In this document: positions 34,915-42,800 of the stretch, piece after piece
Position numbering within the stretch: the first letter of the stretch is position 1
Layout of the letters: every line of letters starts with the position of its first letter
Assembly (NCBI RefSeq): GCF_014694405.1
Contig: NZ_JAAUWV010000020.1
Coordinates: forward strand, 1 to 64,000
Direction of reading: 5' to 3'
DNA from: Pseudoalteromonas sp. S16_S37
GTDB taxonomy: Bacteria > Pseudomonadota > Gammaproteobacteria > Enterobacterales > Alteromonadaceae
DNA: 64,000 bases
Program-made: the position numbers and the translations under genes
The notes under the pieces: model-generated
Database searches by the model: none
Told to the model about the DNA's origin: nothing
What the model saw: only the letters and a program-made list of their open reading frames with translations

Positions 34915-35088
34915 ATGAATAAATTAATAGCGCTAAAAGTAAAGAAAAAACAGCTTAAGAAATTAAGAATAGAGTCTTGGAACCTAGTCCAAGGTGGAGG
35001 CAGCGGCGGCGGCACCACAGAAGAGCCGCCAAAAGTAATGGCAGCAGGAATTGTTTATACGGTTGCACCTTATACGTTTAGTGGGTGA
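34915..35088 (+). CDS. Short double-glycine-leader-like peptide D (57 aa)
   Basis: An ATG at 34915 opens a 57-residue peptide: MNKLIALKVKKKQLKKLRIE, then SWNLVQGGGSGGG, then TTEEPPKV and a hydrophobic tail (MAAGIVYTVAPYTFSG). The LVQGG site is a standard double-glycine form. The leader has diverged from the others but keeps MNK, the Lys-rich helix and the Leu spacing. The EPP motif after the Gly run is shared with C and E. A small membrane protein gene follows after 34 bases, forming a peptide/membrane-protein pair like E with 35757-36320. Confidence 0.62.
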   Translation: MNKLIALKVKKKQLKKLRIESWNLVQGGGSGGGTTEEPPKVMAAGIVYTVAPYTFSG

Positions 35089-35122
35089 CCGTGTTTTTTG
35101 TTCTTACACATTAAGGAAAAGT

Positions 35123-35287
35123 ATGAGTGAGATCATTTTCATTGCAGATTGGGCTATTAAAGCGCTTCAGCTATTAGTTGTTGGCTTCTTACTTTATAAG
35201 TTTAAAGAGAACAGACTAAATTTGCTTTTTGGGGGTAAAAAATCTCTGAAAAACATAGATGATCATGAACTTCAAAAGGCAGTATAG
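35123..35287 (+). pseudogene. Truncated copy of the phage small membrane protein (54 aa)
   Basis: An AAGGA site precedes the ATG. The 54 residues (MSEIIFIADWAIKALQLLVV, LLYKF, LLFGGKKSLKN, DDHELQKAV) match residues 1-47 of the 187-residue membrane protein at 35757, then stop. After the shared catgaactt the sequences differ completely. The octamer tcaaaagg near this stop also occurs near the end of the long copy (36295-36302), so an internal deletion between such sites may have made the short form. One transmembrane helix remains. It may be inactive, or kept as a small one-helix protein. Confidence 0.6.
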
Positions 35288-35332
35288 GCTAATTACAGCA
35301 AAGATAGCCATCTTTTTACTGTTAAGCTATAC
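35282..35332 (+). terminator. Stem-loop after the truncated membrane gene
   Basis: gtatagg-ct pairs with agctatac at the base, and acagcaaagat pairs imperfectly with atctttttactgt inside (35282-35332). It overlaps the stop of the truncated gene. The base of the stem resembles the hairpin after peptide A (34270-34300), another sign of module duplication. 35333-35573 otherwise holds only the upstream repeat copy 2. Confidence 0.4.
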
Positions 35333-35400
35333 CAAAGAATTAAGTTTATATTTGTAATTCCTAGACAAAGAATCACTCCAAAATTATTCAACTTTAGCTT

Positions 35401-35444
35401 ATCATTGTTTTGCACTGAATAATAAATGCTGGTTATTTATACAG
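35401..35444 (+). repeat. Upstream module repeat, copy 2 (before peptide E)
   Basis: Gapless partner of 34741-34784 (38 of 44 bases identical, 660 bp apart). The internal inverted repeat of copy 1 is degenerate here (aataaat-gct-ggttatt), so strict symmetry is not conserved, although the flanking ctg...cag ends are. It lies 130 bp before the peptide E start codon. Confidence 0.7.
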
Positions 35445-35573
35445 TTAAACTTGTCGTTAGTGCTTTATTTGCGCTACAATCAAGCGCACAGTTGCCTTAA
35501 AATGTGAAATATTTTAACATAAGGGTAACAAGTGCTAACGGAATATATAAACACGCAAATATGGAATTGTTTT

Positions 35574-35735
35574 ATGAATAAGAAAATAGCACTTCAGAAG
35601 AAACGTTTAAAAAGTCTTTCAAGTAAAAACTTGGCTCTGGTAAAGGCTGGAAATGGTGGCGGTTCGGATGCGGGTGAGCCACCACAAGTGCAACGTGTGC
35701 CTCAATATCCAATTGTAGAAAGCTTTACTGGATAG
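35574..35735 (+). CDS. Short double-glycine-leader-like peptide E (53 aa)
   Basis: An ATG at 35574 opens 53 residues: MNKKIALQKKRLKSLSSKNL, ALVKAGNGGGS, then DAGEPPQVQ and a tail with three more prolines, ending VESFTG. The leader is almost identical to peptide C. A longer frame begins at 35532 but similarity starts at the MNKK. No Cys is present, so it is not a classical lanthipeptide. The 187-residue membrane protein follows after 21 bases, so the two are probably co-expressed. The mature peptide would be roughly 25-28 residues if cut after the A-G. Confidence 0.65.
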   Translation: MNKKIALQKKRLKSLSSKNLALVKAGNGGGSDAGEPPQVQRVPQYPIVESFTG

Positions 35736-35756
35736 GGTGTGACTCTAAGGATTAGC

Positions 35757-36320
35757 ATGAATGATATTTATTTTAGCATTGGCTGGGTCATCAAAGGATT
35801 GGAACTATTAGTTGTTTTCTACTTACTTTATGTGTTTAGCTATCATCGCTGGTCCTTATTCTTTGGTGGTAAGAACTCCTTAAAAACAGAAAAGGATCAT
35901 GAACTTCATTCGTGCTTTATTTCAGCGTTTTGTGTTCTGGTTTTTCACTTTGTTGGGGTTGAATTAGCAAAACAAGTGCTTTTAATTGACACAGAAAAGC
36001 TAAAGCTAAGGCAGTTCTTTTACTTCACGAATATTGCATCATCAGCAAGTTTTGCATGTGTACTCTATTTTTTACATTTAATTAGAGGGTGTAAATTTTC
36101 TAGTGTGGCTATTAATTGTTTGTATATAACTTTAATAATGATGTCTCTGCAAATAATGCAGCTTATTGCCAGGGGCATATTAGACTATGATGGCCTGTCA
36201 GTAATATACAAAGCGGGTGTAATCATGTGTAATGTAACTAGCTTATTAGTTGTTACATCATACCCAGTCAAACAATTTATGCAGTTACGCAAAAACTCAA
36301 AAGGAATAGTGGGGAAATAA
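35757..36320 (+). CDS. Small polytopic membrane protein of the peptide locus (187 aa)
   Basis: I do not recognise the family. Five hydrophobic segments are visible: about residues 5-27, 52-72, 85-108, 118-140 and 150-170. Between the first two is a polar loop with LFFGGKNSLKTEKDHEL, the region conserved in the truncated copy. The ATG at 35757 has CTAAGG upstream. The stop is one base before the next gene. With peptide E it forms a pair like peptide D plus the truncated copy. It could be an immunity protein, a peptide receptor or an exporter helper; no ATPase or C39 peptidase features are visible. Confidence 0.7.
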   Translation: MNDIYFSIGWVIKGLELLVVFYLLYVFSYHRWSLFFGGKNSLKTEKDHELHSCFISAFCVLVFHFVGVELAKQVLLIDTEKLKLRQFFYFTNIASSASFACVLYFLHLIRGCKFSSVAINCLYITLIMMSLQIMQLIARGILDYDGLSVIYKAGVIMCNVTSLLVVTSYPVKQFMQLRKNSKGIVGK

Positions 36321-36321
36321 A

Positions 36322-36681
36322 TTGGAAATTTTAGCCTTAAGTATCATTACATGGGTTTTAATGGTAGGGATTATTGTATCAGCCATCACTAAAAGCGTAG
36401 ATAAACGCAATTTTGAGAACATGATAGAAAAGCTTTTAGATGCTGTGATTGTGAATGACTTTAAAAGTAATAATGAAAGCGACTGTGATAACATATCCTC
36501 ACACAACATAGTGCATGCTATCGGCTCTGCAATTGTTGAGAGTTCAGCCGATAAGATGGCGCAATATGATCTTGTTGATAAGCAAATGAAACGCGCTGTT
36601 GAATACTACAAAAACAGTAAAAATACGCCCGTGAAAATTACAGAATACAAACAGCCTATGCTGCAAGTTGTTAAAAAATAA
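36322..36681 (+). CDS. Single-helix membrane protein (119 aa)
   Basis: The likely start is TTG at 36322, one base after the preceding stop with GGGG 9-12 bases upstream; no in-frame ATG occurs before residue 14. The N-terminus is one transmembrane helix (residues about 3-22), followed by a hydrophilic domain of about 95 residues, probably cytoplasmic or periplasmic, mostly helical and charged. I do not recognise it. Tight coupling to the membrane protein gene suggests a shared role in the peptide locus. It ends 43 bases before the convergent repressor gene. Confidence 0.6.
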   Translation: MEILALSIITWVLMVGIIVSAITKSVDKRNFENMIEKLLDAVIVNDFKSNNESDCDNISSHNIVHAIGSAIVESSADKMAQYDLVDKQMKRAVEYYKNSKNTPVKITEYKQPMLQVVKK

Positions 36682-36724
36682 GGCAAAATATGCTGCCTTA
36701 TTTTTCAACATAGAGCAGTGTGCT

Positions 36725-37189
36725 TTATTCATTAATCGTTTTTTCGCTACCTGCATTGTCTTTCATAGGCATGTGAAATAGAGGGGCAACTTCTTTAAAT
36801 ATGTACTTTCCACACACATCAAAATCCATTTTCTCTGTATTAAAAGTTACCCAGCCAAAATAACCAAAGTTCATTAGACATTTGACAACAGTTTCAATAA
36901 ATACTTTTTCAACATTAGCAACAGACGGCACAGGCGTTGGGCTATTACTGTCTGGTGATATTTGTCCATAAGAAGGATTTGTGCTGTCATTCAGAAGCCA
37001 TAAAGTGTATTTATTGAAATCTTTGTAGCCTAAGATTTTTTGAACAACAGATACACCCACTTCATTCGCGCCTGTTTCATAACGCTTATAAGATGCTAAT
37101 GGTACATCAATCTCAGCTGAAAACTTCTGCTGACTCAAACCTGTTGATTTTCTGATAAGTCTCAATTTTTCACTAATATCACTTGACAT
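36725..37189 (-). CDS. Phage repressor, HTH_XRE N-terminus (CI/C-like)
   Basis: A 154-residue DNA-binding protein. The N-terminal HTH (residues 4-60: EKLRLIRKSTGLSQQKFSAE, IDVPLASYKRYETGANE) is of the lambda-repressor type; the C-terminal 70 residues lack an obvious LexA-type protease dyad and resemble the C-terminal part of P2-like and HP1-like repressors. It faces two AlpA-like genes across a 190-bp spacer containing an inverted repeat, the standard genetic switch arrangement. It likely maintains lysogeny by shutting off the rightward early promoter. Confidence 0.82.
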   Translation of the reverse strand: MSSDISEKLRLIRKSTGLSQQKFSAEIDVPLASYKRYETGANEVGVSVVQKILGYKDFNKYTLWLLNDSTNPSYGQISPDSNSPTPVPSVANVEKVFIETVVKCLMNFGYFGWVTFNTEKMDFDVCGKYIFKEVAPLFHMPMKDNAGSEKTINE

Positions 37190-37229
37190 GGTATCAAATA
37201 CTCACCTAATATAATTGTCATTGGTGTCA

Positions 37230-37264
37230 CATTTGATATGTTTTAGCGTAATCAATATCAAATG
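37230..37264. promoter_or_regulatory. Inverted repeat in the phage switch region
   Basis: catttgatat (37230-37239) and atatcaaatg (37255-37264) are exact reverse complements separated by 15 bp, and similarity extends outwards as tcac / ggtga with one extra base. It lies in the divergent spacer between the repressor and the early genes, 41 bp before the repressor start and 116 bp before the first AlpA-like gene. A repressor operator is the likely role. Confidence 0.6.
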
Positions 37265-37379
37265 GTGAACATCTGATCCTAGATGGCTGATTTGCAACTA
37301 GAATTAGGGTTTAAATATATAACTAATGCTAGCACATGTAAGAGCTATTTAAATACCAATTATAGAAAAAGGTGAATAT

Positions 37380-37655
37380 ATGGACACTAGCACTAGATTG
37401 AATATAAATGGTCAAGCAATTGGTGATGAAGAAAGATTACTTTCAGCAAAGGAAGTTTCCATAGAGGTGGGGTTTTCACGGCCACTAGTATACAAGAAAA
37501 TGGCGAATTGCAACTTTCCTCCTTGCCACAGGATATCAGAGGGCCGTGTCGCTTGGCTTGAATCAGATATAAAAATATATAGATCTATGAGCCAAGAGAG
37601 CTTTGACCATATCTATAGGTCAAGACTAATTGAACAGCAGGAGCAAGCAGCATGA
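37380..37655 (+). CDS. AlpA-like helix-turn-helix protein 1 (91 aa)
   Basis: A 91-residue protein with a winged-helix signature at residues 20-60: LLSAKEVSIEVGFSRPLVYK, then NFPPCHRI, GRVAWLESDI. This is the AlpA/excisionase-type pattern (x-E-V-x2-x-G-x-S-R-x3-Y-x-F-P-x). In P2-like phages the gene in this place is the Cox-type regulator that represses the lysogenic promoter and promotes excision. It overlaps the next gene by 4 bases (ATGA). The specific role is inferred from position. Confidence 0.75.
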   Translation: MDTSTRLNINGQAIGDEERLLSAKEVSIEVGFSRPLVYKKMANCNFPPCHRISEGRVAWLESDIKIYRSMSQESFDHIYRSRLIEQQEQAA

Positions 37656-37945
37656 TTTCATCAGAACACATTAGCACTTTGCAAATTCAAGACGATGCCA
37701 AAGCACTTTTATTCACTTTACTACATGAGAACCTAGAACTGCGCCAAAAGCTTGAAGAGTCAGAAGACAGGCTTTTGAGTACAAACGAAGCTATGCAGCT
37801 TTTAGGGTGTGGCCGAAATAAGTTTTGGAAATTGTCGAAACTTGAGGGGTTCCCAAAAGCCATTCAATTTGGAAAAGCCAATCATTACAAGCAGACAGAG
37901 TTACGCGCTTTTAGAAGTCAATATATTAATGAGCTATCTAACTAG
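37652..37945 (+). CDS. AlpA-like helix-turn-helix protein 2 (97 aa)
   Basis: A 97-residue protein. An N-terminal helical segment (residues 1-40) leads into LLSTNEAMQLLGCGRNKFWK, EGFPKAIQFG and YKQTELRAF, again an AlpA/MerR-like winged helix. Translationally coupled to the upstream AlpA-like gene (ATGA overlap). Two such proteins in tandem right after the switch is unusual; one may be the Cox-like excisionase and the other a regulator of replication genes. There are no membrane segments. Confidence 0.7.
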   Translation: MISSEHISTLQIQDDAKALLFTLLHENLELRQKLEESEDRLLSTNEAMQLLGCGRNKFWKLSKLEGFPKAIQFGKANHYKQTELRAFRSQYINELSN

Positions 37946-37956
37946 GAGTGTTAATC

Positions 37957-38361
37957 ATGGCTAATGCAAAATCAATTGAGTTACAACATGAACCCCAGTT
38001 ATCTGTTCACCATAACCATATACCAAAAGGGCTGTTAGAAATTCGTCAAATGCGTGGTAAACCTAAAAACACACCTGAATATGTTTGGAACAATTTATTA
38101 TCAATTAAAGAGCGCTCTCTACTTTGCTATGTCGCAAAATTGGGTCGGTTTGATTCAGATAAAAACTGGTGCGATTTTACAATAGACGAAGCTCACGAGT
38201 TGCGAAATGCTCTAATGTTCATAAACGGAACAGTGCTTAGTTTTATTGATGCTAATGCACTGACGCCCGAAAAATGGTTTCAAGGTGCTAAACCAAATGA
38301 GCCTAAGTACCAAGAGGGTAGCGTTGTATCTATTACCCCTATTCAACAGCAAATTGATTAG
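37957..38361 (+). CDS. Phage early hypothetical protein (134 aa)
   Basis: Start set at the ATG 37957 with AGGAG upstream; a GTG at 37948 is in frame. The soluble protein has a His-rich segment (SVHHNHIPKG) and a middle ERSLLCYVAKLGRFDSDKNW that resembles small phage proteins of unknown function in P2-like early regions. No motif allows a role. It lies in the run of early genes between the switch and the initiator gene, with an 8-bp gap to the methyltransferase gene. Confidence 0.6.
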   Translation: MANAKSIELQHEPQLSVHHNHIPKGLLEIRQMRGKPKNTPEYVWNNLLSIKERSLLCYVAKLGRFDSDKNWCDFTIDEAHELRNALMFINGTVLSFIDANALTPEKWFQGAKPNEPKYQEGSVVSITPIQQQID

Positions 38362-38369
38362 GTGGCGTG

Positions 38370-38960
38370 ATGAGTTCAACAGCACGAGTATCGGATAGAA
38401 ACGACGATGATTATTACGTTACCCCAACGTGGTTAATTGAGCAATTTCTACATGCAATTGACCCATTTGGCACACCAGTTAGACCAATTATGATTGGTAA
38501 TCGTATTTTAGACCCCAGTGCGGGTGGTTGTGAAAAGTACGAAATGAGCTACCCCAAAGCACTTGCTAAGTTCGGCAAAAAAGTGGACACATGGGACATT
38601 CGCGCAGATAGCAGAGCCCAGCATTGTGAAGTTGATTTCTTGCAAACAAGAGGAGAAGGATATTATCAAACGGTTATTACTAACCCTCCGTTTTCAATAG
38701 CTCAAGAGTTTGTATATAAAGCGTTAGAGCATGTTTGTAGCGATGGTTATGTGATTATGTTGCAACGTTTAAATTGGTTAGGAACAAAAAAGCGTTTATC
38801 AATGTGGACAGAATTACCACTAGACAGTGTTTTTGTTCACCATAAACGACCAGGTTTTAACCCCGAAAAGCCAAACAAAACAGACTCAATTGAATATGCA
38901 CATTTTGTATTTAGTAAAAGCAAAAGACGCTGCGTACACCCTAATTTATTTGTTATCTAA
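38370..38960 (+). CDS. Phage DNA adenine methyltransferase-like protein
   Basis: A 196-residue protein with the two hallmarks of adenine-N6 methyltransferases: a SAM motif I (RILDPSAGGCEKYEMSYPKA) and the catalytic NPPF (VITNPPFSIAQEF). The size and absence of a long target-recognition domain fit the phage Dam-like group. It could protect phage DNA from host restriction or mark it for packaging or replication control. ATG 38370 is preferred over GTG 38367. It lies among early phage genes. Confidence 0.78.
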   Translation: MSSTARVSDRNDDDYYVTPTWLIEQFLHAIDPFGTPVRPIMIGNRILDPSAGGCEKYEMSYPKALAKFGKKVDTWDIRADSRAQHCEVDFLQTRGEGYYQTVITNPPFSIAQEFVYKALEHVCSDGYVIMLQRLNWLGTKKRLSMWTELPLDSVFVHHKRPGFNPEKPNKTDSIEYAHFVFSKSKRRCVHPNLFVI

Positions 38961-38983
38961 AATTACCCACTAAGGACTAAAAA

Positions 38984-39274
38984 ATGACCCATATCAAAGA
39001 CCAAGATCTGTGTAAAAAACGGGATTTAAACACTGAAATTGTTGTACACATCATTGAACAAGCAAATTTTACAATAAGAAATTTAAGCAAACGCGCAACT
39101 GTTGCAATGCTCATTGAGTGTGAAAATTGTTTATCTGATTTTTTACCAATATTAAAACTAATCGCTAAACAGCAAAGTGTGTTTACCCATGTATTACACC
39201 AAATGAACTGCGCTTTAGAGGCTGTCCAATTAGGTGTACCAGCGATTGAAATTAACTTTTCAGGAGCGTTGTAA
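38984..39274 (+). CDS. Phage early hypothetical protein (96 aa)
   Basis: A small soluble protein starting at an ATG with an AAGGA-like site (ctaaggactaaaaaATG). Mostly helical by composition; three Cys residues (CKKR, ECENC) without a clear zinc pattern. I do not recognise it. Its stop overlaps the start of the exonuclease gene by one base, so the two are coupled. Confidence 0.55.
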   Translation: MTHIKDQDLCKKRDLNTEIVVHIIEQANFTIRNLSKRATVAMLIECENCLSDFLPILKLIAKQQSVFTHVLHQMNCALEAVQLGVPAIEINFSGAL

Positions 39275-39828
39275 TGAATAATGTGATGCTTGATTTAGAA
39301 ACGATGGGCCAAGGCAGTAACGCTGCAATAGTGGCTATTGGAGCTGTTTTTTTTGACCCCATTACGGGTGAAATAGGCGATTCTTTTTATAAAAAAATAG
39401 CTTTGGAAGACGCAGTAAAGTTTGGCGACATTGATGCAAGCACAGTGATTTGGTGGTTAAAACAAAGTGATGCTGCACGAGCTGAAATAACCAGTGATGA
39501 TACTAACGTACTAAGAGAAGCGCTTTATGCGTTTTCAGACTGGATAGGGCAAATTGAAAATATTCATGACCGTGTTGTTTGGGGGAATGGAGCCAGTTTT
39601 GATAACGTAATTTTGTCTAATGCGTATAAAGCAATTAAATCAACAAAGCCATGGCGATTTTGGAATGACCGAGATGTAAGAACGGTTGTAGAACTTGGGC
39701 TCACGCTCAAAAAGTTTAATCCAAAAAAAGAGGTGCCATTTATCGGAACCACGCATAATGCAATTGATGATGCCATTCATCAAGCAAAGTATGTGTCGGC
39801 AATTTACGCGATCCTTGCAAAGTCGTGA
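39274..39828 (+). CDS. DEDDh-type 3'-5' exonuclease
   Basis: A 184-residue nuclease with an ExoVIII/RNase T-like fold. Acidic motifs: MLDLETMG (Exo I), WGNGASFDNVIL (Exo II) and the HNAIDDAIHQAKY motif (Exo III, with H-x4-D). Metal-dependent 3'-5' exonuclease activity is expected. It overlaps the initiator gene by 4 bases (GTGA), so the two form a replication unit. Phages often carry such enzymes near the initiator for processing of ends or removal of host-derived strands. The substrate (DNA or RNA) is not determined by sequence. Confidence 0.82.
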   Translation: MNNVMLDLETMGQGSNAAIVAIGAVFFDPITGEIGDSFYKKIALEDAVKFGDIDASTVIWWLKQSDAARAEITSDDTNVLREALYAFSDWIGQIENIHDRVVWGNGASFDNVILSNAYKAIKSTKPWRFWNDRDVRTVVELGLTLKKFNPKKEVPFIGTTHNAIDDAIHQAKYVSAIYAILAKS

Positions 39829-42800
39829 TTGCGTTTGAATTTAAAACTTATGATATACCTATAGCCGTATCGGTTAAAACTGATGCGGTTTATGACGTTA
39901 AGCACAGAGAAACTTTAGTAACTAACCTTCCTAAATTTACCACCTATACACAACTTAAATTAGTCGCTAATTATCTTGATAAACTCGATACTAAACGTGA
40001 AAAAGGGTGGTATAAAAAAGAGCCTACAAACCCAAGTGAAAACGCAAACACTTGGTTTTGTGAGTTTTTACAGCAATCAGAACAGCGCATTGACGTTGAA
40101 ACAGTCCTGGTCACTAAAGCGGGTGAAACTAAAAAGTTTGCATTCAGTGACCAAGCTAAATCAGCTCTTAAAAAGGTGCATGATAATAAACACCATAATT
40201 ACATTGTTAAGCAGATAGCAGAAACAACTAAAAAAAGAAGCATACAGGCTTCTTTTGTTCGTCAAACCGCGCAAAGTTTATGTTTCGCGAAAAATTACGA
40301 GCATAAACCTTTTTCATTTGATGTACAGTCGATTGATGATGCAGAGCATCTTAAAACACTAAAAAAGCTCGCCAGTAGTAGCAAAGTATCAAGTGCTGTT
40401 ATGGGGCTATTTAGTGAAATGGATGATTCAGACAAGGCTTTTATTTCAGAGTGTTTAGCAGTAGTGCCAAAGCCACTACAAATGCGGTTTGCAAAGCGCT
40501 ACTTATCAAGATGTGATGATAGCGTACGGAGTAAATATAAAGCCAATGAATGGTTTAGGAGAACTATTAAAAGTCTTAAGCCACGCATAAAAATTTTACA
40601 AAAAATAGTCTCAGAAATGCCATTGCCTTGGTACATCCTAGCGAATTTAGAAAAAACGAAAAAGCATGCGGGTGTGTTAGCGAACCAAGTTTCGACAATT
40701 TTGTGTGAACTTGCAGAAGAAGACAATAAATTTGATGCTGTTGATTATTACAACGCAATTGCTGAATTTGCCGCCCCCTTGGGTGTGTCGCTTAAATACT
40801 CAGAAAAAGGCATATATCTAACTGAGCCTGACGCAGAAGTTGGGCTACTTAAAGCACAATGCCATAAGTGGTGGTGCGTTAAGTTAAAAAGGATCAGGGC
40901 GCGCTATCTTGAGCATTTAGAGATAGCCACGGGCGAAGTAGGTCGTGATGTATTTTCTGCATATGACAAAAAGAACAAAGAACGTGTTAAGAAGCGCAAA
41001 GGCATAAATGCATATTGCTCTAAACAAGCGTTAAGTGAATACAAATACAATAAAGAAAAGGGTAAAAGGTATTTAGAAAGCCTTGAGCTTGTAAACGAAT
41101 GTGGTGATGTAATTTCACTCATGAAGGCGGTTGAAGCGGGGGTTGCGAACCCTGAAAATATGCGTAACGAGTTGATGTTACGTATACGAGAAACGGAAGA
41201 AATGGCCGAGGCAATGGGCTATGTTGGCGGGTTTTTCAACATAACTACCCCTAGCCGTTTTCATGCGCATTCAAAAAGCTGGGATGGTTCAACACCCAAA
41301 GAAGCCAACGATTATTTAAATAAACTGTTTTCACAAGCTAGGGCTAAATTAGACAGATTAGAGATCCCTTATTTGGGGTTGCGTGTTGCTGAACCGCATG
41401 CAGATGGTTGCCCCCATTGGCATATGTTGCTTTGGATGCCAGAGCGTCATTACAACAAAGTAAACCACACGCTTCGCAGATACTTTACTCGAGACGATAG
41501 AGGTGTATTTTTTGAGAGATTTAAAAGGCGCCGTGATTTAAGAGCCAAGTACACAAAGTCTCGGCGTATATGGGGGCTTAACAAAAAGCGTGGTGTATAC
41601 ACTAAAGAGCCTAAAAAAGACTACACGCCGAGCGGCCCGCGTTACACAGCTATTAAAATGGACCCTGCAACAGTTGAGGCGGACGGTAAACGCAAAGGCG
41701 GTGCAGCAGCATATATTGCTAAATACATTAGTAAGAACATAGACGGCTTTGCACTAGCTAACGAATATGATGCTGAAACAGGGGAGAAGCTAACACAAGC
41801 TATCAACCCCGTTAAAGCATGGGCCAGTACTTGGGGTATTCGGCAATTTCAATTTCAAAAATCCCCACCAATTACAATTTGGCGAGAACTTCGCAGAGTA
41901 AGAGAAGAAATAAAGGGCAATGATGACCTTGAAAAAATAAGACTTGCAGCAGATCAAGGCGACTTTAAAACCTTCGTTGATTTAATGGGGGGCTTTGGTA
42001 TTGGCCGTGATGCAAGGTATAAACCTGCGTACGAAATTACACCCCATGGTAACGAATATGGTGAGTGTGTTAAGAGGCTTAAAGGTATTGAAGATACACA
42101 ATCGTTTACTAGTTTAGTTACCCGTGTGCACACATGGGACAAACAGCCTATTGGCACCGCTACCAATAACAACACTAATGCTGATACGTTGCACGATGCT
42201 AACAACGTCGGCGCAGCCGACCTATCTTGGACTAGTGGGAATAATTGTACGCCTTGCACTACAAGGGATAAGGACGAGTTATTGCTAGATATGCACGGTT
42301 TTACCGCTCAAGAGATCAGGGAGTTTAAAAAGGATCTCGTTGACGGCAAAAGAGTGCGGCGAAACGGTCAAATTTATATGGTCAGAAGTGGCAGATTAAT
42401 AGTTTTGGATAAAAAAGCGCAGATAAAAGAAAATCAAAAGGCTCTTATTGATAGCATTGCACGTGTTGAAGCATATAAAGCTAACAATACTAACGACAGT
42501 GACGGGTTAATTGAGTGCAACAAGCACTGGCCATACTTTTGCTTAGAGGATGCTAACCGTTTGCGCGATGGTGAAAGCCTTACACTTAAAGGGCGGGTGT
42601 ATTTCTCTATTGCGTACGAACTGTATTCATATCCGCAAATGGAAGTGCCGAGAATAAAACACGATGTGTGGCCGCTATTTGGAGAGTTTAAAGGCTACCA
42701 GCTAAATAACCCATTTGGCGAACTTACACCAGGTTATGATGGCGAGGCTGTTGTTCATGAAGATATAGTGTATTACGTTTCAAATGGCGAGCTATATTCT

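Noticed and set aside
34124-35735. Peptides A-E as lanthipeptides or other Cys-modified RiPPs
   Set aside because: None contains a cysteine and no LanB/LanM-like or other modifying enzyme is in the window.
35757-36320. The 187-aa protein as a peptide ABC exporter
   Set aside because: It has no Walker motifs and no C39 peptidase residues, and is far too short.
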